Assembly: GCA_913757435.1 (NCBI GenBank)
Contig: CAJYDM010000002.1
Location: 124,001 to 188,000 of the forward strand
Direction of reading: 5' to 3'
Length of the DNA: 64,000 nucleotides
From: Syntrophomonas sp. DTU019
Lineage (GTDB): Bacteria > Bacillota > Syntrophomonadia > Syntrophomonadales > Syntrophomonadaceae
Part shown: positions 52,095-61,815 of the stretch, in pieces
How the letters are laid out: each line of letters starts with the position of its first letter
Numbering within the stretch: position 1 is the stretch's first letter
Notes under the pieces: generated by a model
Database searches by the model: none
What the model was told of the DNA's origin: nothing
What the model saw: only the letters and a program-made list of their open reading frames with translations
Program-made: the position numbers and the translations under genes

Positions 52095-52723
52095 TATGAA
52101 TATTTAACGCATATATTGCTCAAGAGTTCGGCCACATCCTGAGTGTAGTCCTGGGCCATCTCTATATGCTCGTATACTTCCCGCCATTTTATTATGGATA
52201 TGGGATCGTCTTCATGATTCTCAAACAGCGATGCCACCCCGGTGCGATACAGTGAGTCCTGCTTCCTCTCCAGGTTGAAGATCTCCGTGCAGATGTTTAA
52301 AATCTCTTTCTTATTGCGCTCCACTTTGTCCAGCATCCCAAAGGCCTCCTGCTGCAGGCGCAGAGATTCGGTCAGGACCCTGACCATTTCCTTAACGCGC
52401 TCATTAGGCTCTCCAGCTTTATAGAGTATCATGCGATCTATAATCCCGGTAATATAGTCCATGGTAGTAGCCAGCTTCTGTGAGAGCTGAAAAGCATCCT
52501 CTTTATCAAAGGGCAAAATAAAGCTAGTGTTTAAATGCCTCACCAGGTCCTCGTTGATGCGGTCACCCTCGTGTTCCAGGGCTGTCAATTTGGCCATCTT
52601 GATGTCCAAATCGGTATAGTTGCTGACAACTTCCTCCAAGATGGCGCTGCCCCTAACCACCACCCGGGCACTCTCATTGAACAACATGAACAGTTCTTCA
52701 TCTTTTCTGCCAAATAGACGCAT
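52094..52723 (-). CDS. DUF47/PhoU-like protein
   Basis: A 209-residue all-helical protein of the DUF47 (TIGR00153) family, distantly like PhoU: LFNESARVVVRGSAILEEVV, EHEGDRINEDLVRHLNTSF, PFDKEDAFQLSQKLATTMDY. Members usually regulate a Pit phosphate transporter, which is not present here. ATG 52721-52723 follows GGAGGTGA. Convergent with corA across the palindrome. Confidence 0.88.
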   Translation of the reverse strand: MRLFGRKDEELFMLFNESARVVVRGSAILEEVVSNYTDLDIKMAKLTALEHEGDRINEDLVRHLNTSFILPFDKEDAFQLSQKLATTMDYITGIIDRMILYKAGEPNERVKEMVRVLTESLRLQQEAFGMLDKVERNKKEILNICTEIFNLERKQDSLYRTGVASLFENHEDDPISIIKWREVYEHIEMAQDYTQDVAELLSNICVKYS

Positions 52724-52822
52724 AAAATTCACCTCCGCCCGGATTAAGCAACGCTGTATAATCAAGAATTATAACATAGAATGTGACTTTTATATCAAGT
52801 ATACATAATTTGGACCATTATT

Positions 52823-53701
52823 TTACAGCCGGCGCATATATTCCGGGCGTAAATAATCCGCATTATTGCGTTTGATTACCTCATCGATGAGGCGCAAGAT
52901 TTTCTCCTTATCCTCTGGCAGACGCCCCTTTATGGCCAGGTAGTTGGAGGCATGATTGCTGCGAAATTCACAGCCCGTGACCTCCAGGTTCTGAATGATA
53001 AGACGCAATTCATGAAGGATTTCAAATGGCCCCGGCACCTCGAATTTGCCCTGTTGGATCTGTTTATACAAAACCGTTCCTGGCACCGGCATAATGGTCA
53101 AGGCAGCGCAATAGTCGGGGTCGATCTCATTGCAGATCTGAGCGCTCTTGATGGCGTGGTCCACTGCTTTGGGGGTGCGCCCCGCCAAACCCAAAACCAG
53201 GGTCACCGACAAGAGGATTCCGGCTTCGCGAATCTTTCTCCCCGCGGCCACCATCTCCTCATAAGTGACCCCTTTGCGAATTTCCTTTAAGAGTTCCTCA
53301 TCCCCGGTCTCCACCCCCAGGTAAGCCATGGTGAGGCCGTGTTCCCCCAGAGTCTTGAGTTCCTCCGGGGTCTTGTTGAGTATGCTGTCCGGACTGGTGT
53401 AAATGCCCACATGCCTCAGCTCCGGAAACTGCCGATGCAGTTCATCGAGGATGGTGACCAGATCGGTGCATTCCATAGCCAGGGCGTCACCGTCGGCTAG
53501 AAATACCTTTTCCACATGTCGGTAATATAGTTTTGCCATGCGGATATCGCTTAAAATTTCCTCAATATCCCTTACCCGGTATTTCTTGTTCTTGTACATG
53601 CCGCAAAAGGTACATCTATTGTGGCTGCAGCCCACGGTGCACTGCAGGATGTAGCTGTAAGCCTCACTGGGCGGCCTGTATATATCGCCTTCATATCTCA
53701 T
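52823..53701 (-). CDS. Radical SAM protein
   Basis: A 292-residue radical SAM enzyme. Cysteines CTVGCSHNRCTFC near residue 21-33 hold the 4Fe-4S cluster (the last three in Cx4CxxC), followed by VFLADGDALAM (SAM-binding GGE-like region), LGVETGDEELLKEIRKG and VLGLAGRTPKAVDHAI. It resembles the coproporphyrinogen/Elp3-like COG1032 group without a B12 domain. Substrate unknown. GGAGGG precedes ATG 53701. Confidence 0.88.
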   Translation of the reverse strand: MRYEGDIYRPPSEAYSYILQCTVGCSHNRCTFCGMYKNKKYRVRDIEEILSDIRMAKLYYRHVEKVFLADGDALAMECTDLVTILDELHRQFPELRHVGIYTSPDSILNKTPEELKTLGEHGLTMAYLGVETGDEELLKEIRKGVTYEEMVAAGRKIREAGILLSVTLVLGLAGRTPKAVDHAIKSAQICNEIDPDYCAALTIMPVPGTVLYKQIQQGKFEVPGPFEILHELRLIIQNLEVTGCEFRSNHASNYLAIKGRLPEDKEKILRLIDEVIKRNNADYLRPEYMRRL

Positions 53702-53850
53702 CTTATTAAACCCTCCGTCGTGATGTTTAAACCGTCTAAATCATGAATCGAGCTGTTTACTACTTACATTTTACCGTATTTATACCGGCTATATTTTGCA
53801 CCGATTTTCAAAAAATAAAATGGATGCGAGCGAGAAAAGGAGGTTAAGTT

Positions 53851-54033
53851 GTGAGCCGAAAAAGAAGCATGATGTCGGATCGCCTTAAATACGAAATTGC
53901 CCGGGAACTTGGTGTAGCCGACGTTGTCTCCAGAGATGGCTGGGGAGCGGTAAGCTCCCGTGACTGTGGGAATATCGTAGCCAAAGCCATTGAAATAGCC
54001 GAGCGCAATATTGCCAGCCAGCACAGCTACTAA
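53851..54033 (+). CDS. Alpha/beta-type small acid-soluble spore protein
   Basis: A 60-residue DNA-binding spore protein. SDRLKYEIARELGVADVV is the first conserved helix with the GPR protease region, and GWGAVSSRDCGNIVAKAIE is the second conserved block (canonical GxxxSRxxGxxGxxMVKRLIE-like). GTG 53851 follows AAGGAGG. This shows the organism can sporulate. Expected under sigma-G. Confidence 0.93.
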   Translation: MSRKRSMMSDRLKYEIARELGVADVVSRDGWGAVSSRDCGNIVAKAIEIAERNIASQHSY

Positions 54034-54055
54034 CGCCGTTGCGGACTCGCATCCT

Positions 54056-54081
54056 GCGGGGGGAAACCCCCGCTTTTATTT
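54056..54081 (+). terminator. Terminator of the SASP gene
   Basis: GCGGGGG (54056-54062), GAAA loop, CCCCCGC (54067-54073) followed by TTTTATTT. Confidence 0.9.
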
Positions 54082-54177
54082 TGAGCTGCTTGATTTCAGT
54101 CTCGTCCTGGGCAACCGGCTGTTCCAAAACCATCAACCACCCATCAGATAACAAACCTCCTGCTGTTACCTAAGGAA

Positions 54178-54638
54178 TTACTTATCCTCTGATTCTTTTA
54201 CATAGATGTTCTCGGTTTTAGGACCCAAAAGCTTGTCGAAATTGATGAAATTGCCCAGCAACAGCACCAGGGCGGTAAAGAATGCTGCGCCTGCAGTGAC
54301 CGTGGTCATCCCAGCTCCTACCAGCATCCCTAGAATGGCGGTAAGCCACAAGGTAGCCGCTGTTCCAGTGCCACGCACCTGTTTATTGTCCCCCAGCCAG
54401 ATCAGGCCGCTGCCAATGAAGCCCAGGGCAGAAATCACCTGAGCAGCCAGACGACCTGGATCAACACTGCCGGGAAGGATGAAGAGCTGAAAGAACTCGG
54501 TGGAGACTATTGAAACCAGAGCGCTTCCCATGGCCACCAGTGCAAAAAGCCGGGCTCCCGGATTAGATTTGGTCGCTTTACCTATGACTGCACCCAGCAG
54601 ACCGGCAGCGCCGATACGAGCTGCCGCCATGAGTAACA

Positions 54639-54639
<1 letters not shown>
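54178..54639 (-). CDS. MgtC/SapB family membrane protein
   Basis: A 153-residue inner-membrane protein. AARIGAAGLLGAVIGKATKS then NPGARLFALVAMGSALVSIV and RLAAQVISALGFIGSGLIWL match the MgtC N-terminal domain (ARLxxHxLV and GIGFLGAG-type regions). In pathogens MgtC supports low-magnesium growth by acting on the ATP synthase; here the role is unknown. ATG overlaps the guaB stop (TAATG), so it is coupled to guaB. Confidence 0.87.
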
Positions 54640-56111
<1,472 letters not shown>

Positions 56112-56127
56112 TTATAAAATTTAAAAT

Positions 56128-56156
56128 ATAGTATCTTATTCTCGGCTATTTTTCAA
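56128..56156 (-). promoter_or_regulatory. Promoter of guaB
   Basis: TTGAAA (56151-56156), 17 bases, TACTAT (56128-56133) on the minus strand. Confidence 0.7.
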
Positions 56157-56189
56157 GGCATGCACTGTTAAGGGAGCGAAAAAGTTAAG

Positions 56190-56213
56190 AGCCGGGCAGT
56201 ATCCCGCCCGGCC
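56190..56213 (-). terminator. Terminator of the ymxH-side operon
   Basis: GCCGGGC (56191-56197) and GCCCGGC (56206-56212) pair; on the minus strand TCTTAACTTTTTC follows. It ends the unit containing the 56228-56461 gene. Confidence 0.65.
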
Positions 56214-56227
56214 TCGATATGCTAAAT

Positions 56228-56461
56228 CTAATCCCCGCCCTGTACTGAACTGATCCCATAGCGATAGAAATGCTCATACAAGGCGTCCATGGTTGCGGTC
56301 GTAACCTGCATTTTCCGGGCGGCTTCTTCCGTACTCAATCCCTCGGCAATAGCCTCTATCAACTGATCGTGGCCTATACCGATTTCGCGGCACATATCCT
56401 GCAGTGAGGGTATACGCGACCAGGGCGGGTAGGAGCCCGGTTCATTATTAAATTCTTTCAT
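56228..56461 (-). CDS. Small helix-turn-helix protein of unknown function
   Basis: A 77-residue protein, MKEFNNEPGSYPPWSRIPSL then EGLSTEEAARKMQVTTATMD; the segment EEAARKMQVTTATMDALYEH reads as a helix-turn-helix. ATG 56459-56461 follows GAGGTGG. Family not named by me; it lies 98 bases downstream of ymxH, before a terminator. Confidence 0.7.
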   Translation of the reverse strand: MKEFNNEPGSYPPWSRIPSLQDMCREIGIGHDQLIEAIAEGLSTEEAARKMQVTTATMDALYEHFYRYGISSVQGGD

Positions 56462-56559
56462 TATGCCACCTCTTTTTTGAATAGCTTGCCCTAAAGATAG
56501 AGTGCCGATAAATACAAAAATGAGGACGCATTTGCGTCCCCAGGTTTGATGAAAGACGA

Positions 56560-56829
56560 TCACATGGAACTGTTCTTAAGCCGCATATGGGTATGGTCCA
56601 GGTCAACCACGATAACCTCACGGCCTATTTTCTTTATAGCCTCCCAGGGTATCACTAGCTTTTGCCGATCGGCCCAGAAGGTAAAGGCATTGCCGCGGTT
56701 AGGGAGTATGATCGATATGATGCGGCCGTTCTCCTCATCGATGAGCATGTCCGAATCTCCCACGGTGCCCATTCTCATCCCATCATAGATGTTGACCATC
56801 TCTTTGCCCACCAGTTCGTTCAAACGCAT
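56560..56829 (-). CDS. ymxH: YlmC/YmxH family PRC-barrel sporulation protein
   Basis: An 89-residue PRC-barrel protein. MRLNELVGKEMVNIYDGMRM then GDSDMLIDEENGRIISIILP match the YlmC/YmxH family of endospore formers. In Bacillus ymxH lies near pnpA, ylxY and mlpA, exactly the genes upstream here. Precise function unknown. It follows dut by 11 bases. Confidence 0.9.
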   Translation of the reverse strand: MRLNELVGKEMVNIYDGMRMGTVGDSDMLIDEENGRIISIILPNRGNAFTFWADRQKLVIPWEAIKKIGREVIVVDLDHTHMRLKNSSM

Positions 56830-56840
56830 ATTAATCCCTC

Positions 56841-57278
56841 CTAAAGGCCGGTATGCCCAAACCCTCCGCTGCCCCGGACAGTGTCATCCAACTCCCGGCT
56901 TACCACCAGCCGCGGCTTTTCCACCCGGGCGAAGATCATTTGGGCGATCCGATCGCCTCTTTCCACAATATACTCTTTGTCCCCCAGGTTTATGACGATG
57001 AGCATGATTTCTCCGCGGTAATCAGCATCAATGGTACCCGGGGTGTTGAGTAGGGTGAGGCCGTGCTTTAAAGCCAGCCCGCTTCTAGGCCGGATCTGGG
57101 CTTCGTAGCCTTCAGGGATTCCCACCGCCAGGCCGGTAGGAATCAGTTTGAACTTCCCCGGGGGGATCGCTACTGCTGCTTCATTGGCAGCATAAAGATC
57201 AACCCCGGAAGCACCCGGGGTCATGTATTGGGGCCAGGGCAGGTCCGGGGAATGCAGTCGTTTTATCAGTACCTCCAC
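56841..57278 (-). CDS. dut: dUTP diphosphatase
   Basis: Hydrolyses dUTP to dUMP, keeping uracil out of DNA. The 145-residue trimeric enzyme shows the five motifs: [40 protein letters not shown] and the C-terminal [13 protein letters not shown] 57276-57278 behind GAGGAG gives the usual family length; an upstream ATG would add nine residues. Confidence 0.95.
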   Translation of the reverse strand: MEVLIKRLHSPDLPWPQYMTPGASGVDLYAANEAAVAIPPGKFKLIPTGLAVGIPEGYEAQIRPRSGLALKHGLTLLNTPGTIDADYRGEIMLIVINLGDKEYIVERGDRIAQMIFARVEKPRLVVSRELDDTVRGSGGFGHTGL

Positions 57279-57362
57279 AGATTCATACTCCTCTCTACAA
57301 CGCATTAGCTGCCTAATCAGCTATGTCCAGCCAGCAGCTTAGAATAAAGCCCACCTACTGCC

Positions 57363-58637
57363 TTAAGGCACTGTCCAGTAGTGGTTAAAAGCCCGCTCTA
57401 CCTCGTTTAATGTCTGTTGCGGGGCAATGGCGGCCAGTGAAAAGGGTTCTTTACCCAACAGGCTCAAAGCCAGTTCATGCACTTGCTGAGCATCCACTGC
57501 CAGTATGCGGTCCATGATCTCTTCCGGGGCATGGACCTCACCGTACATAAGCATGGATTTGCCCAAGCGGCTCATTCGGTTCATGACATTCTCCAACCCC
57601 AGGTACAGACTGGATTTGATCAGCTGCTGTGTCCTCTCCAGCTCCAGGGGAGTGATGCCGGTTTCCAGAAAGCTCCTGATTTCCTTGAACAGGGCTTCGA
57701 AACAGGTGTCAATACGGCCCGGGTTAGTGCCGATGTAAAGCGAGTAAGCCCCGCTGTCGGAATAGGCGGCGGGGTAAGAGTAGACCGAATAGGCCAAGCC
57801 CAGTTCCTCCCGCAGGGACTGGAACAACCTGGAACTCATGCCTCCTCCGAAGACATTGTTCATGATATTCAGGGCGTGGCGGCGCTCATCAAAGTAGTTG
57901 ATGCCTGGCACCCCGATACAGATCTGCACCTGTTCGGTGGGCTTTTCCACCAGATTGGAGAAGCAGCGATAGTTACGCTGCACTTCCTGGCCTACCTTCA
58001 GGTCGCCTCCGCTATGCCCCTCAAGGTGGGCGCTGATCGCATCTTTCACCTTTACGCTGTCGATGTTGCCTGCCACCGCTATTACCATATTGGAGGGCTG
58101 GTAATGGTCTCGGTAGAAGTCGCAGATGGGCCCCCGTTCAAAGCTCGATACCGAATCCCTGGTTCCCAGTATGGGAGATCCCAGCGGGTGTTGTGACCAC
58201 ATTTGTCGCGCGAACACGTCATGAATAAGATCGTCGGGGGTGTCTTCATACATATTGATCTCTTCTATGATAACCTTCTTTTCATTATCGAAGTCTTTGG
58301 GAGCAAATTTGGCGGCAAACAGCATATCAAAAAGTATATCCATGGCCAGGCTCAGATGCTCGTCCAAGGTGCGGGCGTACACACAGGTATATTCTTTGGC
58401 GGTGTATGCGTTGAGCTGGCCTCCGATGCTCTCAAAACTCTCGGCGATGTCACGAGCAGAACGACTTTCTGTGCCTTTGAATAGCATGTGCTCAATAAAA
58501 TGAGCCGCGCCTTTGATGTATTCCGCTTCATGCCTGGAGCCGACCCGGATGTAGATACCAATGGCTGCCGAACGCACATAAGGGATCTCCTCTGTAACCA
58601 ATCGGCAGCCATTTAAAAGCTTGTAATCGTTGATCAA
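57363..58637 (-). CDS. mlpA: M16-family zinc peptidase (MlpA/YmxG-like)
   Basis: A 424-residue insulinase-type protease. HFIEHMLFKGT supplies the inverted zinc motif HxxEH and VIIEEINMYEDTPDD the distal Glu; the C-terminal half has VFGGGMSSRLFQSLREELGL, the second M16 signature. TTG 58635-58637 behind GGAGG is chosen. In Bacillus mlpA follows ylxY and pnpA, as here, although vanW-like, dacF-like and dut genes are interspersed. Confidence 0.92.
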   Translation of the reverse strand: MINDYKLLNGCRLVTEEIPYVRSAAIGIYIRVGSRHEAEYIKGAAHFIEHMLFKGTESRSARDIAESFESIGGQLNAYTAKEYTCVYARTLDEHLSLAMDILFDMLFAAKFAPKDFDNEKKVIIEEINMYEDTPDDLIHDVFARQMWSQHPLGSPILGTRDSVSSFERGPICDFYRDHYQPSNMVIAVAGNIDSVKVKDAISAHLEGHSGGDLKVGQEVQRNYRCFSNLVEKPTEQVQICIGVPGINYFDERRHALNIMNNVFGGGMSSRLFQSLREELGLAYSVYSYPAAYSDSGAYSLYIGTNPGRIDTCFEALFKEIRSFLETGITPLELERTQQLIKSSLYLGLENVMNRMSRLGKSMLMYGEVHAPEEIMDRILAVDAQQVHELALSLLGKEPFSLAAIAPQQTLNEVERAFNHYWTVP

Positions 58638-58657
58638 AACCAATACCTCCAGCAAGT

Positions 58658-59827
58658 TTATGGGACATCGACGGGATCTGAAAAAAGTCCCCAGCGCCGG
58701 GCTAAGCCATTTAACATGCGTATCGCCCAAGGCGGTTGCCGCTTGTATTCAGTCCCGCTTATCAGGCTGACTTCAGCCACGGGTTTTCCCTCCACATATA
58801 CTCTTATGGTTCCCAAATTTTCATCAATTGCCACTGGTGCTTTTATATCATAGTCTAATGATACCCTTTTTTCAACATTAAGCTGGGCATCCCCCATCCA
58901 TAGATATATGTCCTGATCAGGGTACAGTGACAATATGTCAGTCTCTCCCTCTCTGAGGAATATCTCCTTGAAGGGTTCGGCTTTATTCACCACCAGTACT
59001 GGACTGGTGGTGTTGAAACCATAGTCTAAGAGGCGCTTGCAGTCCCCATTGCGGTCATAGGAATTTAAAGCCACTGCAATTAGCTGGCGTCCCTGTCTAG
59101 TGGCTGAGGCCACCAAGCACTTGCCGGCCGCGTTGGTAGTCCCGGTCTTGATTCCATCGGCGCCGGGATAACTGGTGAGCAAGCTGTTGGTGTTATTGAG
59201 CAAGAGGGCTTCTCGGTATTGGGGGTGTTTAAAATATGCCTGTTTGCTGCCTACCAGGGGTTTCAACACCGGGTTGGTCATCAAGTAGCGCCCAATGACG
59301 GCCTGGTCGTAAGCAGTGCTGTATTGACGGCTGCCGGGCAGCCCGGAAGCGTTTTCATAGCGGGTACTGACTGCACCGATGGCAAAGGCTTTCACCGACA
59401 TCAAATGGGCAAACAACATCTCATCCCCGGCTACATGTTCAGCAAGTACTACCGCAGCGTCATTGGCCGATTTTAATAGAGCCGCCTTAAGCAGTTCTTC
59501 CACGGTCAGTTCGCTGCCTGCCTTGATGCCCAGGGTATATTCTGCGGTCTGATCGGCATGTTTGCTCACTACGGCGATCTGATCCAGTGCGGCATACTCA
59601 ACCGCCAGAATGGCGGTCATCATCTTGGTGGTGCTGGCCACCTGGCGCTTTTCGTCGATGTTTTTGCCGTACACTACCTGTCCGGTGGCAGAATCCATCA
59701 AACAGACATATTTTGAGCTGGTGCTAGGGGCTGCTAGAGTTGGCGGCAGGTTGCAGAAGCTGATCATGCCGAAGATGAGCAGTGCCACTACAGTCCAAAT
59801 AGCTTTCTTCACCATGTTGCTACCCAT
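58658..59827 (-). CDS. D-alanyl-D-alanine carboxypeptidase (DacF/DacB-like)
   Basis: A 389-residue exported serine DD-peptidase. Signal anchor VVALLIFGMISFCNL, catalytic Ser in ASTTKMMTAILA (SxxK), SAN in LLKSANDAAVVLAEH and KTG in DGIKTGTTNAAGKC; a C-terminal beta domain follows from about residue 290. Two cysteines near SKYVCLMD and KCLVASAT. ATG 59827 overlaps the deacetylase stop by 8 bases. Confidence 0.92.
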   Translation of the reverse strand: MGSNMVKKAIWTVVALLIFGMISFCNLPPTLAAPSTSSKYVCLMDSATGQVVYGKNIDEKRQVASTTKMMTAILAVEYAALDQIAVVSKHADQTAEYTLGIKAGSELTVEELLKAALLKSANDAAVVLAEHVAGDEMLFAHLMSVKAFAIGAVSTRYENASGLPGSRQYSTAYDQAVIGRYLMTNPVLKPLVGSKQAYFKHPQYREALLLNNTNSLLTSYPGADGIKTGTTNAAGKCLVASATRQGRQLIAVALNSYDRNGDCKRLLDYGFNTTSPVLVVNKAEPFKEIFLREGETDILSLYPDQDIYLWMGDAQLNVEKRVSLDYDIKAPVAIDENLGTIRVYVEGKPVAEVSLISGTEYKRQPPWAIRMLNGLARRWGLFSDPVDVP

Positions 59828-60554
59828 TTAATTGCCCTTCTGCGGGAGGGGTCAGCAGTTCTTCAATAGTCACCATCTTATAGCCCTGCTCTTTCAGGCT
59901 GGCCAGGATGGCGGGGAGAGCTACCACGGTCGGTTCAGTCGGGTGCATGAGGATAATGGCGTCATTATGCACCTTCTTCATCACCCGCTCTACAATGACC
60001 TGCGGGGCTGGCTTCTGCCAGTCGATGGTGTCTATGCTCCACATTATATACTGGTAGCCCATGTCATCCACTGCTGCTACCAGGGGTCCGTTCTGCTCCC
60101 CGTAAGGGGGTGCGAAAAACTGGGTCTTGCGGCCGGTAGCCGCAAAGATCACATCTTCGGCCTGTTTGATTTGGGACTGCACCTGGGCGGCCTTCAAACT
60201 GTTGAAATGAACGTGTTTATAGCCGTGGTTCTGTATGCTGTGATTGGCGGCGGCCATGTTTTTCATTAATTCAGGATTGTTCTCGGCCCATGTCCCGGTC
60301 ACAAAGAAGGTGGCCTGGGCATCGTACTTCTTAAAGGCCTCCAGCATCTGCGGGATGTATTCTCCGCCCCAATCCACATTGACGGTAACAGCAACTGCTT
60401 TGCCGCCGCTGCTGCCCTGATAGACAGCCCCATTCGCATTGGCCTGTACGTCCTGGCCTTGCTGGAAGTGGGTGATGAGCAGACTCAAACCGATTATGAG
60501 TACCAGTCCAGCTGTCACGCCTAAATTCTTCCAGGAAAAATAAATTGTTTTCAT
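59820..60554 (-). CDS. ylxY: Polysaccharide deacetylase (YlxY/PdaB-like)
   Basis: A 244-residue NodB-fold protein with N-terminal helix (LGVTAGLVLIIGLSLLIT). Motifs: TVNVDWGGEYIPQML replaces the canonical DDG (Asp-Trp-Gly), motif 2 is HSIQNHGYKHVHF and later FAPPYGEQN and IILMHPTEP. In Bacillus YlxY follows pnpA. The altered first motif suggests the catalytic state should be checked. ATG 60552-60554 follows GGGGAGG. Confidence 0.88.
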   Translation of the reverse strand: MKTIYFSWKNLGVTAGLVLIIGLSLLITHFQQGQDVQANANGAVYQGSSGGKAVAVTVNVDWGGEYIPQMLEAFKKYDAQATFFVTGTWAENNPELMKNMAAANHSIQNHGYKHVHFNSLKAAQVQSQIKQAEDVIFAATGRKTQFFAPPYGEQNGPLVAAVDDMGYQYIMWSIDTIDWQKPAPQVIVERVMKKVHNDAIILMHPTEPTVVALPAILASLKEQGYKMVTIEELLTPPAEGQLNG

Positions 60555-61444
60555 TTTGACCTCCCCATAATTTTGACCCATAGACTGCTTCCGCTCACAC
60601 CTGCCCTGATGATCACCGGCCCCTCCTTATTATTGGTGAAGCGCAAGTCCACACCGGGATAGGCTACTGTGGCATCACGCCCTTCAGGTACATAATGGAC
60701 CGGCTTGCTATGCGGGTGACGCTCGTCGATATGCAGACCGGCCATCAGTGCGGCATTGTATAAGGTGCTGGCCACCTGGCACACCCCACCCCCGAAATCT
60801 ATGCCATGGCCCCCCATGAGGAAAACAGGGGCCGGTAAATAGCCCCGTTCCGGGGAACGCGGCCCCACTATATCGTTAAAAGAAAATCGTTCCCCGGGCC
60901 ATAACAAAACATTGCTGACTCCCTGGGCAGCCAGCGCTATGTTGTGGTGGCGGTCGGCACTGCCGCTGATCCAGGTCTGATATTGGCCCACCACCTGTTT
61001 AGCGGCTTCCAGTTCAGCGCTGCTGTGCCGCGCTTTAACCGGAATCAATGGCACTTCCAGCTGTGCTCCGGGAGGGGCATTGATGATCATCTTCTGACAC
61101 TCGATTACATCGAGCAGGTTGCCGTCTTTTTCCTTGATGATGCTGCCGCTTGCCTTGTCTATCCTGGGTTCTAGCGGATAATGGTGATACTGCAGGGCCA
61201 TCTCTAATACCACCTGCTGCACCTCACCGGGGAGCAGCCTTTCAACCTCCCGCCCGGCTATAGTCACACCCGGCTTGACCCCGTTGACTTCCCGTTCCAG
61301 GTCGTCAAACCACATTGCCAGGGAGGAGAAGCTGATGAAAAAGGTGATTAACAGCAACGCCCTGGCATTGATTTTAAAGAAATAGAAATATGTCTTAACT
61401 TTGCTGGCCACCTTCCTGTTTCTCCTCTTACCATACATATTCAT
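60551..61444 (-). CDS. VanW-family exported protein
   Basis: A 297-residue protein with an N-terminal helix (ARALLLITFFISFSSLAMWF) and the C-terminal VanW domain: VLLWPGERFSFNDIVGPRSP, GIDFGGGVCQVASTLYNAAL and HSKPVHYVPEGRDATVAYPG, then DLRFTNNKEGPVIIRA. VanW domains occur in cell-wall or sporulation proteins of unknown activity. ATG 61444 has a weak ribosome site; GTG 61409-61411 with AGAGGAG is an alternative. Overlaps the deacetylase start by 4 bases. Confidence 0.85.
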   Translation of the reverse strand: MNMYGKRRNRKVASKVKTYFYFFKINARALLLITFFISFSSLAMWFDDLEREVNGVKPGVTIAGREVERLLPGEVQQVVLEMALQYHHYPLEPRIDKASGSIIKEKDGNLLDVIECQKMIINAPPGAQLEVPLIPVKARHSSAELEAAKQVVGQYQTWISGSADRHHNIALAAQGVSNVLLWPGERFSFNDIVGPRSPERGYLPAPVFLMGGHGIDFGGGVCQVASTLYNAALMAGLHIDERHPHSKPVHYVPEGRDATVAYPGVDLRFTNNKEGPVIIRAGVSGSSLWVKIMGRSK

Positions 61445-61815
61445 GGCTTAAGAGCGGTATGACCAACCGGCTGACTCTTCAGTGACTGACAATTTTACAA
61501 CGGTTTTCAAGCGTGCTGGCAAGGGGCAAATAAAAATCAACTAATTTTCTAATACGGTCAGACAGATATCAGTTATTGAAAACTAAAAAATGCAGCGGGT
61601 CCACATATTCATGGCCTCTAGTTTAAAAATTTCTCAACCATATCGTCCCCAGCAGTTGAAAGCGGCAGTCCGTTAACATACTCTGCCATTGGTGAAACCA
61701 GACCAAAAAGACAACTAGTATGGGAGACCGTCACTGACGTGGCTCACACTCAGAAAATGCAAATAAACCGAGAAGCTCTCGGTTTACTTGGATGTGAGCA
61801 ATTTATGGTGCTGGT
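61445..61815. other. 371-base region between pnp and vanW-like gene
   Basis: Contains the pnp terminator (61764-61786) and a nested outer inverted repeat (GCTCACA at 61742 and TGTGAGC at 61793). A weak minus-strand promoter-like pair lies near 61495-61525. Nothing else recognised. Confidence 0.4.
61764..61786 (-). terminator. Terminator of pnp
   Basis: TAAACCGAGA, AGC loop, TCTCGGTTTA, followed on the minus strand by TTTGCATTTT; an outer stem GCTCACA/TGTGAGC encloses it. Confidence 0.7.
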
